Source: Dyadobacter arcticus
GTDB taxonomy: Bacteria > Bacteroidota > Bacteroidia > Cytophagales > Spirosomataceae
Direction of reading: 5' to 3'
DNA: 64,000 bases
NCBI RefSeq assembly: GCF_011762185.1
Contig: NZ_JAASQJ010000003.1
Span: 992,001-1,056,000, forward strand
The translations under genes and the position numbers were made by a program. The first letter of the stretch is position 1; the number at the start of each line of letters is the position of its first letter. A model generated the notes under the pieces. The model saw only the letters and a program-made list of their open reading frames with translations, was not told the DNA's origin and did not search any database. Positions 37,401-45,107 of this stretch are shown here, in pieces.

Positions 37401-37842
37401 TACCAGTTGTTATACGTTCAATCGCATTTACAGACTGAATTATGTCGGGTTGCGGGCCTTTATCAATGAGATTGCTTTCTGCCCGGCTGGTTGATAATAC
37501 CACTTTTCTGCCCACCAGTTCATACTCCACTTTCAGAGGAAGCAGCAGATCGGCTAAGACCTGCGCCAACGTCGTATTGTTCTGATGAACAGATACTTTT
37601 CTCGACGATTCAATCACCTGCGAGCTATATACAAATCTGACGTCTGTTGACTTTTCAATGTCGGCAAACACTTTCTTAATCTCCCTATTTTCTGCGTTTA
37701 GGCTAAGGCGTTTATCCAGATATTGCTGCGCGTTGGAGGTATGGGCGTATGAAACACCTACTATCAATATCATGAATAAACATTGGGTCAGAGAAAATTT
37801 CATGAGTTCGAAGCCAAATTGTCGGGTAGCATTTATTTTCAT
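34444..37842 (-). CDS. SusC/RagA-family TonB-dependent transporter with STN domain
   Basis: 1132 residues from ATG 37842 (MKINATRQFGFELMKFSLTQ); an upstream codon at 37908 adds 22 residues without purpose. After the signal peptide come an STN domain (about 40-110: LSLNAENREIKKVFADIEKS, typical of transporters that signal to FecR), a carboxypeptidase-regulatory-like domain (about 150-230: GLVLAGVNVILKGTQTGSTT), the plug (EIIVVGYGTQKQREVTGSIA, RIRGAASINAGNNPLYVVDG) and the 22-strand barrel ending NLSF. With SusD it imports a large ligand. The STN domain explains the linked FecR and sigma factor genes. Confidence 0.97.
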   Translation of the reverse strand: MKINATRQFGFELMKFSLTQCLFMILIVGVSYAHTSNAQQYLDKRLSLNAENREIKKVFADIEKSTDVRFVYSSQVIESSRKVSVHQNNTTLAQVLADLLLPLKVEYELVGRKVVLSTSRAESNLIDKGPQPDIIQSVNAIERITTGKVTDEKGLVLAGVNVILKGTQTGSTTDTDGQYSIQVPDENAILVFSFVGYQSQEIAVGDKTSISISLKPEDRALEEIIVVGYGTQKQREVTGSIATIQAAQLEDQPVGQFAQKLQGRVAGVQINQSTGVPGAGIAIRIRGAASINAGNNPLYVVDGFPIVGGINNINPNEIESFSILKGASAAALYGSRAANGVVLITTKQAKPGKTSIQFSATYGVARVPQRGRAKLMNAKEFLADRKAIFEDKIKYEGWTGGIPELYQNPEAYSGPDTDWYEELLQPAGQNSYNLTLLSNKDNFSTATTLGYYKEKGSIINTDFQRFSLRSNNEYKVNKAIKVGINIAPTYQTSNNPDSDNFYSLIYAAVITPSIFSPDDTNPDGSRKLSFTGPGLFTFPNWKRSLEETKNVTNATRLLSSAYAQVEFLKDFRFKSSVSIDIENRKQRIFSPSTVGTIFANAPKLATGSYQTNQYTSWLTENTLNYAKTFGGDHTVEALVGYSAQLFRQENNTLTGTSFPDDAVSWIDAAALKSGSSNATEWSLLSLYSRLNYNFKGKYLLSASIRRDGSSRFGSDNRWGAFPSISAGWIISDEGFAQRWRSVSYLKLRTEFGDAGNFNIGNYSQFGNINSTNYVFGGALVQGRSPSSIGNSLLTWETTRGMDVGLDIGLFKDRISLTLDYYNKSTKNMLYQVDIPNGAGFSNIQDNIGEFHFWGYEAGVTTKNLVGDLKWSTDFNISINRNKVIKLGTNNTPIGGIGEYSSDIWKTEVGNPMGQFYGYVFDGIYMTKSEFDSQPKHSTSQIGTMRMKDLNADGVINSLDRTYIGNPSPKFLFGINNSLTYKSFDLNLVFSGSYGGKMYYSLAEWSETLEGIFNVEKYMKDRWRSEENPGAGIVGRSLSGTTSFPRSNQDRLVLDASYLTLKNVTLGYTFPALTKYVSKARIFISVQQAFILTKYKGANPEASLNGLNGLREGVDVSPYPIPRTVALGVNLSF

Positions 37843-38000
37843 AGTTTTGTTAAAGGTTAAAGGTTCTGTTACAGAATTTTCTGAATGGTTACTTTGGCGA
37901 GCGGTCATTCAGTTTCTTTGCCTTCGGCAATAGTTCGCTATTGCCGATTTTTTTTATTTTTTTCAGGTCATTTTGTTAAAGTTTTAGGGTAAATCGGGAT

Positions 38001-39107
38001 TTATAAACTGCTGCATCCACTTCCGTTAATGGCAATTTGTCCATCTACAATCTCATAAGTTGCGCTCACCGTCTTGCACAGCAGATCGAGCTTTTCAAAT
38101 AATGTTTCTCTGGAGAAAGTTGCTGTGATCCTACATCCCTGAAAGCTTTGCTCATCAAACTGGATTGGGATACCATACCCTTTCTCTAATTCTCTTATGA
38201 TTACAGGCAGAGGTACTTCATCGTAATAAAAATTTACGCTCTTGTTATCCTTGTTTACCAGTATTGGATTGGCTACCAATGTTTTAGATATCTGATGTTT
38301 ATCTTTTTCAAAAAAAGCGGCCTGGTTAGCCGTGAGTATGACACCGTTTTTCTCCATCGCATTTGCAGAAATCGAGGGTTTGGTTGAGTACACCGACACC
38401 TTGCCTGATTGTACCTGAACACTTATTTTTTGGTCGTGATCAAAAGATCTTACTACGAATCTGGTCCCCATTACTTTCGTGACCATTTCTCCCGTGTAGA
38501 CCATAAACGGCGACGACCTATGCGTCACAGAAAAACTTGCTTCTCCATGGAGGTAAACTTTCCGGTCGCTGCCAGAAAAAACGGATGGATAGCTAAGAGA
38601 ACTTTGCGGACTTAAAACAACGATTGAGTTATCATTCAGGACTACTCGCAATGGTTTATCCGTATCATTTTTTGCCTGCGCAAGACTGTTTTGCATAACC
38701 TCAGAGATTGAGTTCTCAAAATTCCCATCCTCAATGGGAAGCAAATACCAGGTTAATCCTATAATAAATACGATAACCGCAGCTATGGCGGAAGCTCTCA
38801 TTAGATTTGGGAAAGACAACATTGTCTTTGTGAAAACTTTCACCTCGGAATTCACAATCTTCATGTTGCGCGCGCTGTGTAAAAATTGCTCTACCTCCAA
38901 CCTTATTTCCCTCTTACCTACTTTGTCGGTATGAACCTGCGCGGTGCGGATAATCTGTTCGGCTTGTTTCATAACCTCTGCCTTGTCTGGAAAACGCTTC
39001 GCATAAGACGGCCAAAAGTCATTGCTATCGCTGCGTCCTTGCACCCAATCAATAAAATCCTGGTCATCTACAAAATCTTCCAATGTGTAAGACATATAAT
39101 TTTTCAT
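38001..39107 (-). CDS. FecR-type anti-sigma factor
   Basis: 368 residues. Cytosolic N-terminus (FVDDQDFIDWVQGRSDSNDF), one membrane helix (about 99-121, IAAVIVFIIGLTWYLLPI), FecR domain (about 145-245: VVLNDNSIVVLSPQSSLSYP, GEASFSVTHRSSPFMVYTGE) and C-terminal DUF4974 (about 288-368). It holds the sigma factor inactive until the STN domain of the loaded SusC signals. It starts 31 bases after the sigma factor gene and is followed by SusC after 158 bases. Confidence 0.95.
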   Translation of the reverse strand: MKNYMSYTLEDFVDDQDFIDWVQGRSDSNDFWPSYAKRFPDKAEVMKQAEQIIRTAQVHTDKVGKREIRLEVEQFLHSARNMKIVNSEVKVFTKTMLSFPNLMRASAIAAVIVFIIGLTWYLLPIEDGNFENSISEVMQNSLAQAKNDTDKPLRVVLNDNSIVVLSPQSSLSYPSVFSGSDRKVYLHGEASFSVTHRSSPFMVYTGEMVTKVMGTRFVVRSFDHDQKISVQVQSGKVSVYSTKPSISANAMEKNGVILTANQAAFFEKDKHQISKTLVANPILVNKDNKSVNFYYDEVPLPVIIRELEKGYGIPIQFDEQSFQGCRITATFSRETLFEKLDLLCKTVSATYEIVDGQIAINGSGCSSL

Positions 39108-39138
39108 ATCGAATTCTTGAAAGCTTTATAAGTAACTG

Positions 39139-39744
39139 CTAGAATATATTTAGGATCGCACCGAAAAATAGAAGCATCAACATAGTTACCGGCCAGTTTT
39201 TGCGAAAATTATTGATAGACTTTTGAAAAAGGTTATAGGCGGATTGTCGTCCGAGATTCATCACATCCGCTATTTCCTCAAAATCAAGGTTCTGGTAGAA
39301 CTTAAGATACAGCAATTCCTTTTGTCTGGGCGGGAGGCTATTCATGATCGTTTCCAGCTTACGGAACTGATAAACTTCCCGCTCCTCCTCGATCATCCGA
39401 AAGTCGGCCGCAAATTCTACGGAAAAGGAATAGTCCTCACTCAGGCTCGATTGAAGCTTGTTGTGTTTGTCGCAAAGTTCTCGCAACATGTGGTTTTTCA
39501 GGACCATTAAGAGATAAGCGCGAACGTTTTCAACAGAAGATGTGGTTTGTTGAACCTTCCAGAGGTTTAAAAAAACTTCCTGAATAGAATCTTTCACAAA
39601 TTCTCTGTCATGATGCAACCGCATTCCCCAATGGTAGAGGTCACTATAATATACATCCAGCAGTTCACCGAGTGCATATATATTGCCTTGCCGGTAATCC
39701 TGCCAAAGCTGTTTTCCCTCCGAATTAGTAAGCCGTCTGACCAT
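39139..39744 (-). CDS. ECF sigma factor with hydrophobic C-terminus
   Basis: 201 residues. Sigma-70 region 2 (LYHWGMRLHHDREFVKDSIQ, EVFLNLWK) and region 4 (SLPPRQKELLYLKFYQNLDF, EEIADVMNLGRQSAYNLFQK) are clear. Residues 183-201 (NWPVTMLMLLFFGAILNIF) form a hydrophobic tail long enough to cross or dip into the membrane, unusual for a sigma factor. First gene of the FecR/SusC/SusD group; it should direct transcription of the uptake operon when released. The tail may help hold it near FecR (inference). Confidence 0.95.
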   Translation of the reverse strand: MVRRLTNSEGKQLWQDYRQGNIYALGELLDVYYSDLYHWGMRLHHDREFVKDSIQEVFLNLWKVQQTTSSVENVRAYLLMVLKNHMLRELCDKHNKLQSSLSEDYSFSVEFAADFRMIEEEREVYQFRKLETIMNSLPPRQKELLYLKFYQNLDFEEIADVMNLGRQSAYNLFQKSINNFRKNWPVTMLMLLFFGAILNIF

Positions 39745-39971
39745 AACTCATAACATATACAAGCTTGAGCCAATAAATGGGAAAACTTACCCCTCGAAAA
39801 ATGAAGAAATTTATATTTTTTACAGAAATATTAAAATATAATTGGCTGTGGCAGCGGGACAGTGGTGAAAGACTATTTCGCATTTTCCTCGAAAATTGAC
39901 ATTTACTTTAAAATGAAACATCTCTGTTCTGGTTTGTAGCATCTGTGTTCTTCAAACGTATACGAGACTGC

Positions 39972-39979
39972 TACTTTTG
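39972..39979 (+). promoter_or_regulatory. Candidate -7 promoter element (TACTTTTG)
   Basis: TACTTTTG fits TAnnTTTG and lies 60 bases upstream of ATG 40039. A -33 TTG at the proper spacing is lacking. The 294-base gap between the sigma factor gene and 40039 otherwise holds AT-rich sequence only. Confidence 0.35.
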
Positions 39980-40038
39980 TTTCCGATTTGTTGGCCAGCA
40001 GATCTGAACTGTTTCTGATAACAAAAATTAAAAAGACC

Positions 40039-40419
40039 ATGAAAATTACTTTTAAAGCATTCATTTTTCAATTCGCCCTGTTGTTTGCGTTGCAGGCCAA
40101 TGCGGATGATAAAGAAACCAAAAATGCCAAATCCTTCGAATGGGTGATCTTTCCATCGAAAGACGGCAAGCTCAGGGTGAATATTAATAACCATAAGAGG
40201 GAGAGGATGTTGGTACTCATTAAATGTCAGGAAGGTGAAACCGTCCACAAAAATTATGTCGGCCGGACACGCGTTAAAACAGCGATCAATTATGACCTTT
40301 CGGAACTGAAAGACGGTGATTATAAAGTCTTAATTTACATCGGGGACAATGTAGAAATCAAAGATTTTCACATAGGCCCGGTGGCTACCTTTTTGCCGCG
40401 CCATCTGACGGTTTATTGA
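40039..40419 (+). CDS. Small secreted protein, paralogue of 21450-21827
   Basis: 126 residues from ATG 40039 (MKITFKAFIFQFALLFALQA), with signal cleavage after NA at about residue 22; the longer frame from 39988 adds non-signal residues. The mature part begins DDKETKNAKSFEWVIFPSKDGKL, then beta strands (RVNINNHKRERMLVLIKCQE, DGDYKVLIYIGDNVEI). The DKETK and PSKDGK segments repeat those of the protein at 21450. Twelve bases later begins an AraC-like gene, so the two are probably co-transcribed. Function unknown. Confidence 0.75.
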   Translation: MKITFKAFIFQFALLFALQANADDKETKNAKSFEWVIFPSKDGKLRVNINNHKRERMLVLIKCQEGETVHKNYVGRTRVKTAINYDLSELKDGDYKVLIYIGDNVEIKDFHIGPVATFLPRHLTVY

Positions 40420-40431
40420 TAATGTTGTGAA

Positions 40432-40875
40432 TTGAAGAAACTTTTAAGAGAACGTTTTTCAAAAGAAATGAAATTACAGCCAAGAGACACATCAGATGAG
40501 GTTTTCCTTCAGCGTGCCGTCAAGCTCATTGAAGATCATTTGACCGATACTGATTTCACAGTTGAAACATTCGTATCAAAAATTGACATGGGCCGGCTTC
40601 AGGTGCATCGAAAGTTAAAAGCCCTTACCGACCAGTCTACGAGTGAATTTATCCGCTCTATCCGTTTGAAGAGAGCTGCCAGCCTTTTAGAGCAGGGCTT
40701 CGGCAATGTAACCGAAGTGATGTATGAGGTAGGATTTAACCATGCATCGTATTTTGCCACTAATTTTAAGAAGATGTTCGGTATCAACCCCAGCGATTAT
40801 CGGCAGCACATGATCACTTCCTCCGGGCTAAATGCTTCGCTATCCATTGATTTTGATAGCGAAGCCTCCTACTAA
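40432..40875 (+). CDS. AraC-type DNA-binding protein resembling a detached HTCS output domain
   Basis: 147 residues from TTG 40432, or 135 from ATG 40468. The whole protein corresponds to the C-terminal end of hybrid two-component systems: linker LRERFSKEMKLQPRDTSDEVF, then LIEDHLTDTDFTVETFVSKI, HRKLKALTDQSTSEFIRSIR and MYEVGFNHASYFATNFKKMFG. The retained linker, normally joining receiver and HTH, suggests descent from such a sensor by loss of the upstream part. The HTH residues look intact. It could act as a constitutive DNA-binding protein. The last 4 bases overlap the convergent lipoprotein gene. Confidence 0.8.
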   Translation: MKKLLRERFSKEMKLQPRDTSDEVFLQRAVKLIEDHLTDTDFTVETFVSKIDMGRLQVHRKLKALTDQSTSEFIRSIRLKRAASLLEQGFGNVTEVMYEVGFNHASYFATNFKKMFGINPSDYRQHMITSSGLNASLSIDFDSEASY

Positions 40876-41699
40876 AATTTTCGTATCGGCCTGACCTTTG
40901 CCTTCACGGTCCTGAAATTGTAGACCTCTTTTACAGAAACAAAATTGATATAAAAAGCCTGCTGCAAGTTCCGTTCTGAGGAAGACCAGTAAGTGGCTTC
41001 ACGATCGATTTTACTAAATCCGCCGACCAAAGCCGCATTCCCTCTCAATGTTCCAAGCTCAAAAAAGGAAGGGATATACCAGTCTTTAAAGCCATTGATC
41101 TCCAATCCGTTACCCTTAAATCTGTCGCCCATTTGATTGGGACCAGTTGCCTGGACAGATATTTTCCTTGTATTTTCAATCCCATCCTCAAAAGAAGTCC
41201 CGATCATTCCATCGGCTCCCCATATCAAATACTGCGGCTGACCTTTTTCATCTGCTAAATCCTCCTTTGCGGCAATAAGCCCGTGATTTCCTGAGGGATC
41301 AATTTCAAATACTCTTCCGCCCCTAAAATCATCGCCCAATGCTAGCTTCAAGGCAATTTCGATTTCACTTTTAAATTCATTTCGCTTCGCGGAGGTAGCA
41401 ATCGCCTTCAACTGATGTGATCCGGGATCCAGATCTCTGGCAGTCCACGAAATTTTATAGGGACGGGCAGCGACTGAGCCAATGCTTTTCCCATCCAGAA
41501 AAAATTCCACTGACTTAACGTCGCCCGTTGCACTCACCTCCAAGTCATAGGCTTTGTTATATGCTAAATCGGATGTTGGTACCGGGGTCACAAATGCGAC
41601 CGTAATGTTCTCATCGGGAAAAGGCAAATCCTTATCGTCTTTCGAACCGGAACAGGACCAAAAGAACATCAATGCAAAAGGTAGAAAGGCGTTTTTCAT
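40872..41699 (-). CDS. Lipoprotein with Ig-like and DUF1566-like (Lcl_C) domains
   Basis: 275 residues, lipidated Cys16 (FFWSC). An Ig-like domain (about 35-115: DVKSVEFFLDGKSIGSVAAR, PYKISWTA) is followed by a C-terminal DUF1566/Lcl_C-type lectin-like domain (about 125-275: GGRVFEIDPSGNHGLIAAKE, KDWYIPSFFELGTL, YWSSSERN). Such pairs occur in surface proteins that bind glycans or other proteins. It is convergent with the AraC-like gene and has no obvious partner. Ligand unknown. Confidence 0.72.
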   Translation of the reverse strand: MKNAFLPFALMFFWSCSGSKDDKDLPFPDENITVAFVTPVPTSDLAYNKAYDLEVSATGDVKSVEFFLDGKSIGSVAARPYKISWTARDLDPGSHQLKAIATSAKRNEFKSEIEIALKLALGDDFRGGRVFEIDPSGNHGLIAAKEDLADEKGQPQYLIWGADGMIGTSFEDGIENTRKISVQATGPNQMGDRFKGNGLEINGFKDWYIPSFFELGTLRGNAALVGGFSKIDREATYWSSSERNLQQAFYINFVSVKEVYNFRTVKAKVRPIRKF

Positions 41700-41856
41700 A
41701 GTTCATGGCTAAGCTTCATTGGAAAATCCAGCGAAGCTGTAAAGATATTGCCAGGCAATTCTTTGCAGGAACACGTATGTTTCAAATGGCAATAAAAATG
41801 GTGTTGGGATAAAGTAATACCGATGAATAATAAATTCACGCGCAGTTATTCATCGG

Positions 41857-41888
41857 TTGTAGCGGTAACAGTTTAATTTTTATTTTTG
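41857..41888 (+). promoter_or_regulatory. Bacteroidota-type promoter (TTG, 21-base spacer, TATTTTTG)
   Basis: TTG at 41857-41859 and TATTTTTG at 41881-41888 are separated by 21 bases, within the 17-23 base spacing of the family consensus. Transcription should begin near 41893, leaving a leader of about 75 bases before the SGNH-like gene. The best promoter in the window. Confidence 0.6.
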
Positions 41889-41968
41889 TAATAATAAATA
41901 ATTGATATACAATTCATTACCACGAATAAGCAACTTGGCATTCGCACTCATTCCTCAAATTCACAGTC

Positions 41969-43024
41969 ATGCAAAGAACAAACTACCTGAAAACTGCGTG
42001 CCTTGCCGGTACGTTTGTCATTCTGTTTCTCATTGGTTGGGAATCCTATCTTCGCTCGCAGGGATTCACCTTGTCATACAACGATGATGAAAGCCTGTGG
42101 GCGAATGCCAGGAACAGGATTTATGACACATCGCCGGCTGCACCGGTCATCGTCGGTACCTCGCGTGCCAAGTTTGACATTGATCTTAAAACCTGGAAAA
42201 GCATCACCGGAAAAGTCCCGGTACAGCTGGCTATCGTAGGGACCAACCCACGCCCCGTCCTCCGCGACCTGGCGAGCGATCCTGAATTTAAAGGTACTGT
42301 GCTGGTCGATGTCCTGGAAGCGCTTTTCTTCCAACCCGATGGATCATTTATGGAAATTTCGGCCAAGAAACGGCTGGATTATTATCCGCGTTGGTCGCTT
42401 TCACAGCAAGCCGGTTTTCATATCAACCGGCAACTCGAAGACCATTTAATATTCCTGGACGAGGAACGGTTCTCGCTGAATTCGCTCTTAAAAAGGCTTC
42501 CTATCGAGAGCAGGCCGGGCGTTTTTGTATTTCCCAATTTCCCCATTGATCTGGAATATGCTTTGCCAGATGGGCAATTGACCTTTACCGACAATTTTTT
42601 GAAAGATACCACCGCCCTTCGTGAAATGACGGATGTATGGACAAAGCTAGGACTCACGAATACAAAACGAGGGATTGGCGGTGACACATTGACTCGGGTT
42701 ATCCAGTCTGTCGCGAAATCAGTCAATCAAATTCGGGCGCGTGGTGGTCAGGTTATTTTTATCCGCTTCCCATCCAGCGACCCGGTTTGGAAGGCTGAAC
42801 AACAGGCCTATCCCAGGGAGCTTTATTGGGAGAGGTTGTTGAAAGATACCGGCGTCACTGGCATTCACTTTAAGGATTATCCTGAGCTTTCCAAGTATGT
42901 ATGCCCTGAGTGGTCGCACCTTAGTCCAGCCGATGCGCGGATTTTCACAAAAGATCTAACCAGGATTATTGAGGCCAAAACCAAATGGCCGTTACAAAAT
43001 GCAGTTTCTCAGAACATTCCTTAA
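41969..43024 (+). CDS. Membrane-anchored SGNH-like (AlgJ/DltD-type) protein
   Basis: 351 residues with an N-terminal anchor (TACLAGTFVILFLIGWESYL). PVIVGTSRAKFDIDLKTWKS gives the block with the nucleophile Ser (GTS), and a C-terminal CPEWSHLSPADARIFTKDL resembles the His-containing block of SGNH acyl esterases and transferases; the usual Asp before the His is not at the expected position (EWSH). The gene is directly followed by an MBOAT acyltransferase (11 bases), the usual companion in polysaccharide O-acetylation systems. The likely role is transfer of acetyl from the MBOAT protein to an exported glycan. Confidence 0.65.
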   Translation: MQRTNYLKTACLAGTFVILFLIGWESYLRSQGFTLSYNDDESLWANARNRIYDTSPAAPVIVGTSRAKFDIDLKTWKSITGKVPVQLAIVGTNPRPVLRDLASDPEFKGTVLVDVLEALFFQPDGSFMEISAKKRLDYYPRWSLSQQAGFHINRQLEDHLIFLDEERFSLNSLLKRLPIESRPGVFVFPNFPIDLEYALPDGQLTFTDNFLKDTTALREMTDVWTKLGLTNTKRGIGGDTLTRVIQSVAKSVNQIRARGGQVIFIRFPSSDPVWKAEQQAYPRELYWERLLKDTGVTGIHFKDYPELSKYVCPEWSHLSPADARIFTKDLTRIIEAKTKWPLQNAVSQNIP

Positions 43025-43035
43025 CACCACAAGTC

Positions 43036-44505
43036 ATGGTTTTTAACTCGTATACCTTCATCCTGTTTTTTGTGCTCCTGCTTGTGCTGCACAATCTTCC
43101 GTTCTCCTGGAAAACCAAGAAAATCAATCTTCTGGGAGCCAGTTACCTTTTCTATGCGCTTTGGAACCCGCCCTTTATCCTGCTGCTGTGGCTATCGACT
43201 GTGGTTGATTTTTACATGGCGAGATTGATTTCGGTTACGGAAGAAAAAAATCGCCGTCGGCTTTGGCTGGCGGTAAGCCTGGTGTTGAACCTGGGTATGC
43301 TGAGCTATTTCAAATACGGCGGATTTCTGCTCGAAAATTTTACCGTATTGATGAATTCAATGGGAATCGCATTCCAGGCCGCCAAACCGGACATTATTTT
43401 GCCTGTCGGAATTTCCTTCTATACGTTCGTTACATTGTCCTACACCATTGACGTATACCGGCGTAAGTTCACACCTGAAACGTCGATTTTAGATTTTGCT
43501 CTTTTCGTTACTTACTTTCCTCACCTGGTAGCCGGACCGATCGTCCGTCCGGAAGATTTGATCCCGCAATTCAAGGAACCGAAAAAAGCGACTTCCGAAC
43601 AAATGATCTGGGGATTGTTCCTTTTGACACTGGGTTTGTTCCTGAAAGTGGTGATTGCAGACGGTTGGCTCTCCGAAACATCAGACCTCATTTTCAGCCT
43701 GCCATTTCCCGTCAACCCGCTCGACGCCTGGTCGGCTGTACTGGCCTTCTCGGGACAGATTTTCTGCGATTTCAGCGGTTACTCCACCTGCGCAATTGGG
43801 GTATCATTATGTCTGGGATTTAAGCTGCCCGAAAATTTCCGGTATCCCTACGCATCCATTGGCTTCTCGGATTTCTGGCGTCGCTGGCACATTACCTTGT
43901 CCACCTGGCTGCGCGACTATCTTTATATTCCGCTTGGCGGAAATCGGGTAGGTCGTTTCAGGACCTACGTTAATCTGATGATCACCATGTTATTGGGTGG
44001 CTTGTGGCACGGTGCTTCCTGGAATTTTGTGATATGGGGCGGCTTGCACGGTATATTTCTTTGCGTGGAAAGATTGTATCAAAATTGGTCAAAAAAACGG
44101 CGCAAATCCGCTGTGGTAGACGAGGTCGTATTACAGGCAACGGTGATCCCCATACGCAGCAAAAATGTATCCAACTTTATGCTCGCACTATTAACTTTTT
44201 TCCTGGTAAACGTAACCTGGGTATTCTTCCGGGCGCCCGATTTTCAAAAGGCCATGCTGATGCTGCTTTGCATGTTCGGCGTTATCACCGAAGGACCTAA
44301 GATGCTCAGCACGCCTGATATGCTCAAAGTCGCTATCGTTACGGTGGCGCTTATCATTTCGCACTGGAGTATGCGTGACCGTTCTGTGAAAGATTTATTC
44401 AAATCGCTGCCCTGGTGGTCCTCGGGAATAATATGGGCTATTATGCTGATACTAATTGTCATGACCCAGAAAAGCACTGGTTCATTTATCTATTTCCAAT
44501 TTTAA
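43036..44505 (+). CDS. MBOAT-family O-acyltransferase (AlgI-like)
   Basis: 489 residues from ATG 43036 (MVFNSYTFILFFVLLLVLHN); the frame extends upstream to 42985 but that would overlap the SGNH-like gene. About ten membrane helices. MBOAT signatures: PVGISFYTFVTLSYTIDVYR, FVTYFPHLVAGPIVRPEDLI, DFWRRWHITLSTWLRDYLYI, and the active-site region with His325 (LWHGASW) and His338 (GGLHG). It moves acetyl groups across the membrane to a periplasmic acceptor. Forms a pair with the upstream SGNH-like gene; ended by the 44520-44547 terminator. Confidence 0.95.
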   Translation: MVFNSYTFILFFVLLLVLHNLPFSWKTKKINLLGASYLFYALWNPPFILLLWLSTVVDFYMARLISVTEEKNRRRLWLAVSLVLNLGMLSYFKYGGFLLENFTVLMNSMGIAFQAAKPDIILPVGISFYTFVTLSYTIDVYRRKFTPETSILDFALFVTYFPHLVAGPIVRPEDLIPQFKEPKKATSEQMIWGLFLLTLGLFLKVVIADGWLSETSDLIFSLPFPVNPLDAWSAVLAFSGQIFCDFSGYSTCAIGVSLCLGFKLPENFRYPYASIGFSDFWRRWHITLSTWLRDYLYIPLGGNRVGRFRTYVNLMITMLLGGLWHGASWNFVIWGGLHGIFLCVERLYQNWSKKRRKSAVVDEVVLQATVIPIRSKNVSNFMLALLTFFLVNVTWVFFRAPDFQKAMLMLLCMFGVITEGPKMLSTPDMLKVAIVTVALIISHWSMRDRSVKDLFKSLPWWSSGIIWAIMLILIVMTQKSTGSFIYFQF

Positions 44506-44519
44506 TTACGGAGATGTCG

Positions 44520-44547
44520 AAGGGCGGTGCAGTTGAAACCGCCCTTT
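44520..44547 (+). terminator. Intrinsic terminator
   Basis: AAGGGCGGT pairs with ACCGCCCTT around a loop of about nine bases, 14 bases after the MBOAT stop. The T-run is short (TTT). Confidence 0.75.
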
Positions 44548-44579
44548 GAACATTTATAACTGATCGGAAAAGCTGCAAG

Positions 44580-45107
44580 TTACTTGAACATCTTGGTAAG
44601 ATCATTCAGATCGACATCGCCGTCACCATCCTTGTCCAACCCGAGCTTCGCGCCCATGCCACCGATATTTCCTCCCAATCCACCTCCCGAGGTCGCATTG
44701 CCACCTGACATGCCACCACCGGTTAATGATCCGATCAGTCCGCCCAAATCGAAACCGCCTGACCCACCTTGATTGCCTCTGTTACCCAGCTTGCTCAATA
44801 CCATTGGAATCAGGGAAGCAGCAATCGACGCGGCTGTACTGCCATTAATGCCAAACTTTTGCATGATGTTTCCGGTAAAATTGTTTGAAATCTGCTGCAC
44901 CGCCGGGTTACTTTCTGTCTGCCCGTTTCGCACAGATTCAAACAAACTATCTACCTGAGATGGGTCTCTAAGGTTGCTAAGACCATCCACGATGGAGGTT
45001 TGGGCCTCCTGCATAACGGCTTCGTTGTGTTCATTCGGCACAGCCTCATTTTCAACAACTGTTTGTTGTCCGTTTTGCTTTATCAGATTAAACAATTCAT
45101 CAAGCAT
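44580..45107 (-). CDS. DUF937-like protein with C-terminal EF-hand-like motif
   Basis: 175 residues, no signal peptide. The helical part (about 1-110: LDELFNLIKQ, VQQISNNFTGNIMQKFG, AASIAASLIPMVLSKLGN) resembles DUF937. A glycine-rich linker (about 115-155: GGSGGFDLGGLIGSLTGGGM) leads to DKDGDGDVDLNDLTKMF, a calcium-binding EF-hand/dockerin-like loop with Asp at positions 1, 3, 5. The calcium site on a DUF937-like protein is unusual. Function unknown. Confidence 0.75.
   Translation of the reverse strand: MLDELFNLIKQNGQQTVVENEAVPNEHNEAVMQEAQTSIVDGLSNLRDPSQVDSLFESVRNGQTESNPAVQQISNNFTGNIMQKFGINGSTAASIAASLIPMVLSKLGNRGNQGGSGGFDLGGLIGSLTGGGMSGGNATSGGGLGGNIGGMGAKLGLDKDGDGDVDLNDLTKMFK

Noticed and set aside
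42985..43035. Upstream start of the MBOAT gene
   Set aside because: It would overlap the SGNH-like gene; ATG 43036 begins the first membrane helix.
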